Shown piece after piece: positions 6,616 to 10,235 of a stretch of DNA of 10,235 nucleotides (position 1 is the stretch's first letter; each line of letters starts with the position of its first letter). Origin of the DNA: an uncultured Chitinophagaceae bacterium (GTDB taxonomy: Bacteria; Bacteroidota; Bacteroidia; Chitinophagales; Chitinophagaceae); the NCBI GenBank assembly GCA_937897585.1, contig CALCNY010000262.1, positions 1 through 10,235 of the forward strand, read 5' to 3'. A program made the translations under genes and the position numbers. A model generated the notes under the pieces. It did not search any database. It was not told the DNA's origin and was given only the letters and a program-made list of their open reading frames with translations.

Positions 6616-7140
6616 TTAAATGATTTCGATGTAGGCTAAGTCTTCCTCAGCTACGCCTTCTACCATGCGTGATGGAGCAGCGATGTCTTCGGGATTATAA
6701 GCTGTTGGTGATGAAAGAGCAGGTAGGTCAGGATTGTAGCGTTCTACTGACAAGTTGATTGGCTCACGGTAAACAGTTGGTTCACCCAAGCCGTCTACAC
6801 CGTTGAAGCTGAAATCAGCAAGTCCTGCTAACAAGTCCTTTTTCAAAAACACTTTCACACCGGAAAGAAGTCCTGAAGCACCAACACCTGTTGCGAGCAT
6901 TTTCATGTTCGGGTCTTTGAGCATCAAGTTCCCGGCTGTACCAACGCCCAATAGGACAATAGGTCGTGCCAGTGCTTTTGCATTGAATCCAGTTGCGGTT
7001 GCATCTACATTCAATACCTTATCAATCATTTTTCCGCCCACGGAGCCGATAACAACACCGCCAGTGAGCATAGCCAAGGTTTTGATTTCATCCATCACAG
7101 CTTGGCTACTGATTTTGGTTTTTTTTGTTCTTGTTGCCAT
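6616..7140 (-). CDS. Glycine-rich hydrophobic protein with an acidic tail
   Basis: The protein is 174 aa, begins with a basic stretch (MATRTKKTKISS), and has three hydrophobic Gly-rich segments at about 22-37 (LAMLTGGVVIGSVGGK), 58-74 and 81-98. G-x-x-G spacings suggest tightly packed membrane helices. From about 110 to the end it is polar and Pro-rich with an acidic terminus (EGVAEEDLAYIEII). It is probably an integral membrane protein with an exposed tail. In a membrane-containing virion it would be one of the small proteins of the internal membrane. It sits between the transglutaminase-like gene (18 nt upstream) and the coat candidate (31 nt downstream). No family is recognised. Confidence 0.6.
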   Translation of the reverse strand: MATRTKKTKISSQAVMDEIKTLAMLTGGVVIGSVGGKMIDKVLNVDATATGFNAKALARPIVLLGVGTAGNLMLKDPNMKMLATGVGASGLLSGVKVFLKKDLLAGLADFSFNGVDGLGEPTVYREPINLSVERYNPDLPALSSPTAYNPEDIAAPSRMVEGVAEEDLAYIEII

Positions 7141-7158
7141 GGTTTGCGTATTTATTGA

Positions 7159-9018
7159 TTATAAAAGTTTCATTACTTTGGGTGGCATACTTTTGTTGGT
7201 ATGCGTTGATTTTGAAGTACTCTTGCGTTTTGCAGGAGCAGTCTTTGATTTGGTGGTTGTGGTTTTTCTTCGTGACTTGTAACCCGATAGCCCAGTTGCT
7301 TTTTTCTTTGGCTTTACTAGTTGATAAATTCCAAAGGCAACAAGACCGCCACCTAATACAGCAGGAACAGGATTGGCTTTGATGAAGCTCATAATTCCAC
7401 CACTACCGCTTGATGAAGATGCAGGAGCATCTGTTGTAGTTGGTGCAGTAGCACTCGCATCAGCCGTTGTACTTGCTGTTCGAAGCGCAACAGCAGAGGA
7501 TGCTGATGGGTCAGCTTCACTTGCTTGAATTTCAGCAGCAGCGGCAGCAGCTCCAGGATCGGCTGTAACTTGACTGGTAAGAGTATTCATATCCACGTTT
7601 TCGTTCTTGCCGATTAGTCCTGATTCTTTCAAGATTTTAATCGTTGCAATAATTACAGGAGTTGCAGCAGCGATAACGGTTGCAGAAGCAGGGTCACCCA
7701 AGTAGCCCAACATTTGGTCTTCAACTATTCCGCTCAGATTTCCGGCACGACCTTTCAAAATGGCATTTTTGAGTGCATCACGACTACCTTGAAGCTTGTC
7801 AGCGAATAGTTTTTCTACTTTGCTTAATGCGTTTTTACTCTTTTGCCATGTGGCAGCATTGACACCTTTGGCAGCAGCTTGTTGTTGCGTACCATAAGCC
7901 CATTTTAACTTAGATGCCATTTTACCCAAGTTGAGCTTCATAGCAAGTAAGAATCCTCCACGAGCTGCAATACTTAATGGATTGTACTTTACAACCGCCT
8001 TTACAGCAACTTTGGCTGCATCACCAACTTTCTGTCCAACCGTTTTTACCGTGTTCTTTACATTGGTAAAAAAGCCTTTGATGTTGATACCGCTTAGTGC
8101 TAACTCATCCGGGTCGTAATCAATACCATTCATGGCAGTTACACCATTGCGCAAATTGAGTTGAGATTCATTCTTTGAAAGAATGTCTAATGCTTCGTCA
8201 CGCTTGTCGGTGTACCAATACTGAATCGCGTAGTCCAACATTTTAAGCAGTGCCTGTGGATCATCCACGGTCGATACCATGTTTGGATTTTGTGCCACTG
8301 CATTGCGAGTTGCTACGATATTTTGATAGAGTTTATCCAAGTCTGATTGATTGGTGACTGCACCTAAACCAATACCGGAAAGTGATGTTGCCATTACTGC
8401 ATCATAGTGGTCATTGCCTGACACACCACTGAGCACGGCTACGTTTATGCCTTTTAAGTTCATGTTATAATCCATTTTATCGGTGTATTTTTTCTCATAG
8501 TTGAATTCAGAAACCACTCCGTCAATCACACAGTAGTTCGTTCCGTCCATTGGGACAATCACGTACACGTGTTGCCATGAATCTTGGCTGTACTTGGTGA
8601 TTCTGAACTTGTGAGGAATTTGCAGATTGGTTAAGATGCTTGAAGCGAAAATGCTCATGCAGTCACAGTCAACCCCAGTGGCTCTTTCAGCCCAACTTCT
8701 TGCAGGTCTGCGAAGCTGCTCTAGACCTCGTTTATCCAACTTGTATTGGATATAGGAGTACATGAATTCCCAAATGGCTTTGCAAGTATCAATGGTGGAA
8801 GACCGCCTGAGTAATGGAGCGATTCGCTTGGTGTCGTCAAGGTATTTCCAAACGACTTTCTCCATTAACTCAACCGTATCGGTTACCTCACCATCATTAA
8901 TGATGACACGGTCACGCTCATCAGGTGGTGGGAAATACGGATTATAGCGGCTTCCATCTTTGATGCTGCGATAACCACTGGTTACAGTTTTGCTTGGTAT
9001 GTGAGATAGTGCCTGCAT
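7159..9018 (-). CDS. Transglutaminase-like domain protein with C-terminal membrane anchor
   Basis: This 619-aa protein starts at ATG 9018 in a TAATG overlap. Residues about 70-170 carry a transglutaminase-like (papain-fold) core: GVDCDC (115-120, C118 the expected nucleophile), QHVYVIV with H150, and CVIDG with D166, the usual Cys-His-Asp order. Such domains are cysteine peptidases, amidases or cross-linkers; the substrate is unknown. Residues about 225-300 are helical. Residues 310-410 contain YNPLSIAARGGFLLAMKLN, a hydrophobic segment in a basic region. A low-complexity Ala/Ser/Thr/Asp linker (485-540) leads to a membrane segment (about 552-568) and a Lys/Arg-rich tail (570-605) that could bind nucleic acid or stay in the cytoplasm. 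It is the longest gene in the array. Processing of virion proteins or attack on the cell envelope are both possible roles. Confidence 0.75.
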   Translation of the reverse strand: MQALSHIPSKTVTSGYRSIKDGSRYNPYFPPPDERDRVIINDGEVTDTVELMEKVVWKYLDDTKRIAPLLRRSSTIDTCKAIWEFMYSYIQYKLDKRGLEQLRRPARSWAERATGVDCDCMSIFASSILTNLQIPHKFRITKYSQDSWQHVYVIVPMDGTNYCVIDGVVSEFNYEKKYTDKMDYNMNLKGINVAVLSGVSGNDHYDAVMATSLSGIGLGAVTNQSDLDKLYQNIVATRNAVAQNPNMVSTVDDPQALLKMLDYAIQYWYTDKRDEALDILSKNESQLNLRNGVTAMNGIDYDPDELALSGINIKGFFTNVKNTVKTVGQKVGDAAKVAVKAVVKYNPLSIAARGGFLLAMKLNLGKMASKLKWAYGTQQQAAAKGVNAATWQKSKNALSKVEKLFADKLQGSRDALKNAILKGRAGNLSGIVEDQMLGYLGDPASATVIAAATPVIIATIKILKESGLIGKNENVDMNTLTSQVTADPGAAAAAAEIQASEADPSASSAVALRTASTTADASATAPTTTDAPASSSSGSGGIMSFIKANPVPAVLGGGLVAFGIYQLVKPKKKATGLSGYKSRRKTTTTKSKTAPAKRKSTSKSTHTNKSMPPKVMKLL

Positions 9019-9518
9019 TAAATCAATTTTTCAGAGGGCGACTGATAAAACAGTCCGTTTACATAGGTGGTGAAATACATTTCCATAGGCACACCCAACT
9101 GAGCAACCAGGTTCTTTTTATTACCCGATTTCCAGGCAGTTATTACAGCAGGTATTTTTGTGACGATATTCTTGATAAGTCCGGCAAGAATTGACCAGGA
9201 CAATTCAAGCTCAATCGTATCAATCTTGGTTACGGCAAGTGGCTGAATGACGATTTCTTTATTCTCGGCATCAGATTGCGTTAAGAACTTGTTTTTAGAT
9301 GTTAGTGTTACCACTGGTTTTGTGATGCGGATGCTATCACGAGAAGGATTATTGACTTCAACTTCTGTTCTGAAGGTCAAACCACCTAAGTTGATTGAGT
9401 GAATGCGAGGGTTGACCATCTTCATGGTAGAAACGTCAGATACATTCTGCATTTTTAGCAGTCTGACCATACCATAAACAAGGCCTGCACCTATCGCTAT
9501 ACCCAATACTTTATTCAT
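9018..9518 (-). CDS. Membrane-anchored LEA/WHy-like domain protein
   Basis: The 166-aa product has an N-terminal hydrophobic segment (about 3-21, VLGIAIGAGLVYGMVRLL) that serves as an uncleaved anchor or signal. After it comes a beta-sandwich pattern typical of LEA type 2/WHy domains: LGGLTFRTEVEVNNPSRDSIRI (44-65), then IVIQPLAVTKIDTIELELSW (89-108). The hallmark is the strand, N-N-P and strand arrangement around residues 52-58. The last third (109-166) is amphipathic. WHy domains are linked to desiccation or stress protection in other settings; here a structural, membrane-bound role is more likely. The start overlaps the previous stop by 8 nt, and the end overlaps the next start as TAATG. 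Confidence 0.65.
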   Translation of the reverse strand: MNKVLGIAIGAGLVYGMVRLLKMQNVSDVSTMKMVNPRIHSINLGGLTFRTEVEVNNPSRDSIRITKPVVTLTSKNKFLTQSDAENKEIVIQPLAVTKIDTIELELSWSILAGLIKNIVTKIPAVITAWKSGNKKNLVAQLGVPMEMYFTTYVNGLFYQSPSEKLI

Positions 9519-9759
9519 CGTCTCCGAAGTTTTCTTTGAAATACTTATTGAGTTTTGCGGAAATGTTGTCGAGAGCTTTTTTTACCACATAACCGGCAGC
9601 AGCGGATGCAGCAGCATATAAAACAACAGTAGTGAGACCAGGAAGGGTAATCGCCATTAAAAGAGGCTTTGCTGTTACAGCTTTTCCTACGCCTCCAACG
9701 ACACCTGAAACGGTGGTAAATATCGAAGTGTGTGAGTGATGTGGCATGAAGTCTTGCAT
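9511..9759 (-). CDS. Small membrane protein, first gene of the array
   Basis: With the start at ATG 9759 the product is 82 aa. A TTG at 9771 would add four residues, and an ATG at 9747 is also possible. The His-containing N-terminus (MPHHSHTS) is followed by a Gly/Val-rich amphipathic stretch (16-28), one long hydrophobic segment (about 33-59, LLMAITLPGLTTVVLYAAAS and onward), and a charged helical end with an acidic terminus (FGDDE). The size and layout match the small membrane proteins found in virions with an internal membrane, or a holin-like protein, which would be unusual this far from the lysin. It is the first minus-strand gene after the gap that separates the array from the + strand host gene. 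Confidence 0.6.
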   Translation of the reverse strand: MQDFMPHHSHTSIFTTVSGVVGGVGKAVTAKPLLMAITLPGLTTVVLYAAASAAAGYVVKKALDNISAKLNKYFKENFGDDE

Positions 9760-9977
9760 TTCAAAACACAAGATTCAGACAAAGAGATGATGTGGAGTTG
9801 CTAATTGATTTTGTAGGTTGAACTAAGTATCCATTTGTTACCATTCGTAAGTAACACATGGATTTAAAAGTCAATAAATACAAATTCTTTGAGCCATTTT
9901 GTAAAATAATCACACAACTATTTTTTTTTGCCAAATTTTTTACTTAACTTTCCTGCGAGTTTCTTTAATTTCAAACT
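9760..9977. other. Divergent intergenic region at the presumed element-chromosome boundary
   Basis: This A/T-rich gap separates the minus-strand array from the + strand HYC_CC_PP gene. Promoters for both directions should lie here. The Bacteroidota pattern (TTTG, about 19 nt, TAnnTTTG) is not matched cleanly. The nearest + strand candidate is TTTTG at 9897-9901, then 17 nt, then a TA followed by a T run ending in G (9919-9930), which I consider weak. No tRNA gene and no obvious direct repeat marking an attachment site was seen. The other end of the element is not in view. Confidence 0.4.
9829..9863. promoter_or_regulatory. Inverted repeat between divergent genes (operator or recombination site candidate)
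   Basis: The left arm ATCCATTTGTTAC (9829-9841) and the right arm GTAACACATGGAT (9851-9863) pair at 12 of 13 positions (mismatch at 9835/9857) around a 9-nt spacer. Neither side is followed by a T run, so it is not a classic intrinsic terminator. It lies 70 bases upstream of the minus-strand array and 115 bases upstream of the + strand gene. A dimeric repressor site or a tyrosine-recombinase core (arms of 11-13 with a short spacer) would look like this. Confidence 0.45.
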
Positions 9978-10235
9978 TTGAAAAGGTATATTGCAATTCT
10001 GCTATCGATTTTTTATCTATCTCTGTCAATAGGATTGACAGTTAATAGACATTATTGTGGCGGTAAATTAGCATCAATTGAACTCGGTTTAACACATAAA
10101 AACTCATGTCCATGTGGTGATAAACCCATGAAAAAAGATTGTTGTAAAGACATTTACAAAATTTACAAATTAATCTCACACTTTGACAACTCGATTCATA
10201 TTGATTATAATCATGAAACATTTTTTATAGGAGAT
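9978..10235 (+). CDS. HYC_CC_PP family small secreted protein, partial
   Basis: The frame begins at TTG 9978 (an in-frame TAA at 9966-9968 precludes a longer start) and runs off the right edge after 86 codons. The start (M)KRYIAILLSIFYLSLSIGL is a signal peptide or anchor. It is followed by HYCGGKLAS (25-33), CPCG (44-47) and DCCKD (54-58), the His-Tyr-Cys, Cys-x-Cys and Cys-Cys motifs that name this Bacteroidota family. The Cys/His content suggests metal binding or a redox role in the periplasm, but the biochemical function is not known to me. It is on the opposite strand, of different composition, and of chromosomal type, so I read it as host flank. The TTG start is inferred from alignment with the usual MKR/MKK start. 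Confidence 0.8.
   Translation, partial: MKRYIAILLSIFYLSLSIGLTVNRHYCGGKLASIELGLTHKNSCPCGDKPMKKDCCKDIYKIYKLISHFDNSIHIDYNHETFFIGD

Noticed and set aside
6803..7282. A 159-codon + strand open frame opposite the Gly-rich gene and the end of the transglutaminase-like gene.
   Set aside because: It is antisense to two well-supported, tightly spaced genes, crosses their junction, and its product is a low-complexity Pro/Ala/Val/Phe mix without a recognisable domain.
1..9759. Assignment to tailed phages because of fibre-like genes and a lysin.
   Set aside because: No terminase, portal, tape measure, sheath, tube or baseplate protein is recognisable across the array, and fibre-type proteins and lysins also occur on tailless virions. 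The left side is not in view, so this is rejected only provisionally.
9761..9859. A 32-codon minus-strand frame whose ATG lies in the inverted repeat and whose TGA ends one base before ATG 9759.
   Set aside because: The spacing is neat and a leader peptide is possible, but the product is polar, has no motif, and such a short frame in A/T-rich DNA is easily chance. No run of regulatory codons is seen.
9829..9863. Interpretation of the inverted repeat as an intrinsic terminator.
   Set aside because: The stem is A/T-rich, there is no T run after it on either strand, and it lies upstream of the first gene in both directions.
9858..9947. A 29-codon + strand frame (MDLKVNKYKFF...) before the HYC_CC_PP gene.
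   Set aside because: The Phe/Lys-rich product mirrors the A/T-rich T-run composition, and no gene family is suggested.
1..10235. Search for tRNA, rRNA, CRISPR arrays and insertion-sequence ends.
   Set aside because: No cloverleaf-like conserved tRNA segments, spaced direct repeats, or transposase genes with terminal repeats were seen by eye on either strand.

Overview
The window looks like the right-hand end of a mobile genetic element, most likely a provirus, next to chromosomal DNA of a member of the Bacteroidota. The host call rests on a + strand gene at the right edge (9978 to past the window end). It encodes a small secreted protein with the HYC...CxC...CC pattern of the HYC_CC_PP family, a chromosomal family of Bacteroidota. 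The 200 bases before this gene are visibly richer in A/T than the rest of the window (16 to 17 G/C per 60 in the two lines I counted, against 25 per 60 in one line inside the element).

From 9759 down to position 1 every real gene lies on the minus strand in one tightly packed, operon-like array of 14 genes. The junctions are overlaps or very short gaps, with TAATG at 9018 and 4598, ATGA at 2549, and overlaps of 8 and 16 nt elsewhere. In transcription order: two small membrane proteins, the second with a LEA/WHy-like domain; a 619-aa protein with an N-terminal transglutaminase-like fold (Cys/His/Asp) and a C-terminal membrane segment plus basic tail; a glycine-rich hydrophobic protein; a 234-aa candidate major coat protein; two tandem paralogous beta-rich proteins; a small unknown; a coiled-coil protein; a 57-aa unknown; a membrane-anchored protein with SH3-like modules; a glucosaminidase-type lysin; and three fibre or spike-like proteins. 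The last of these contains the start of a self-processing Hint (intein/Hedgehog-type) domain and runs off the left edge.

My reading, as inference, is that this is the virion-structure and lysis module of a tailless virus with an internal membrane. Five or six of the 14 products carry a membrane segment. No terminase, portal, tape-measure, sheath, baseplate or head-tail joining protein is recognisable. A pair of beta-rich paralogs and a beta-rich abundant-type protein sit mid-operon, and the array ends in a lysin and receptor-binding-type fibres. No packaging ATPase, replication protein or integrase is in the window. They would have to lie to the left, so the virus assignment is open.

Two details deserve most attention. 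First, the lysin frame crosses a run of ten A (2090-2099 on the complementary strand). A -1 shift there would replace its short polar tail with a transmembrane anchor whose stop codon overlaps the next gene's start exactly (TAATG). Second, there is a Hint domain inside a fibre protein. The 218-bp gap between the minus-strand array and the + strand host gene holds a near-perfect inverted repeat (13-nt arms, 12 of 13 paired, 9-nt spacer) that could be an operator or a recombination site.
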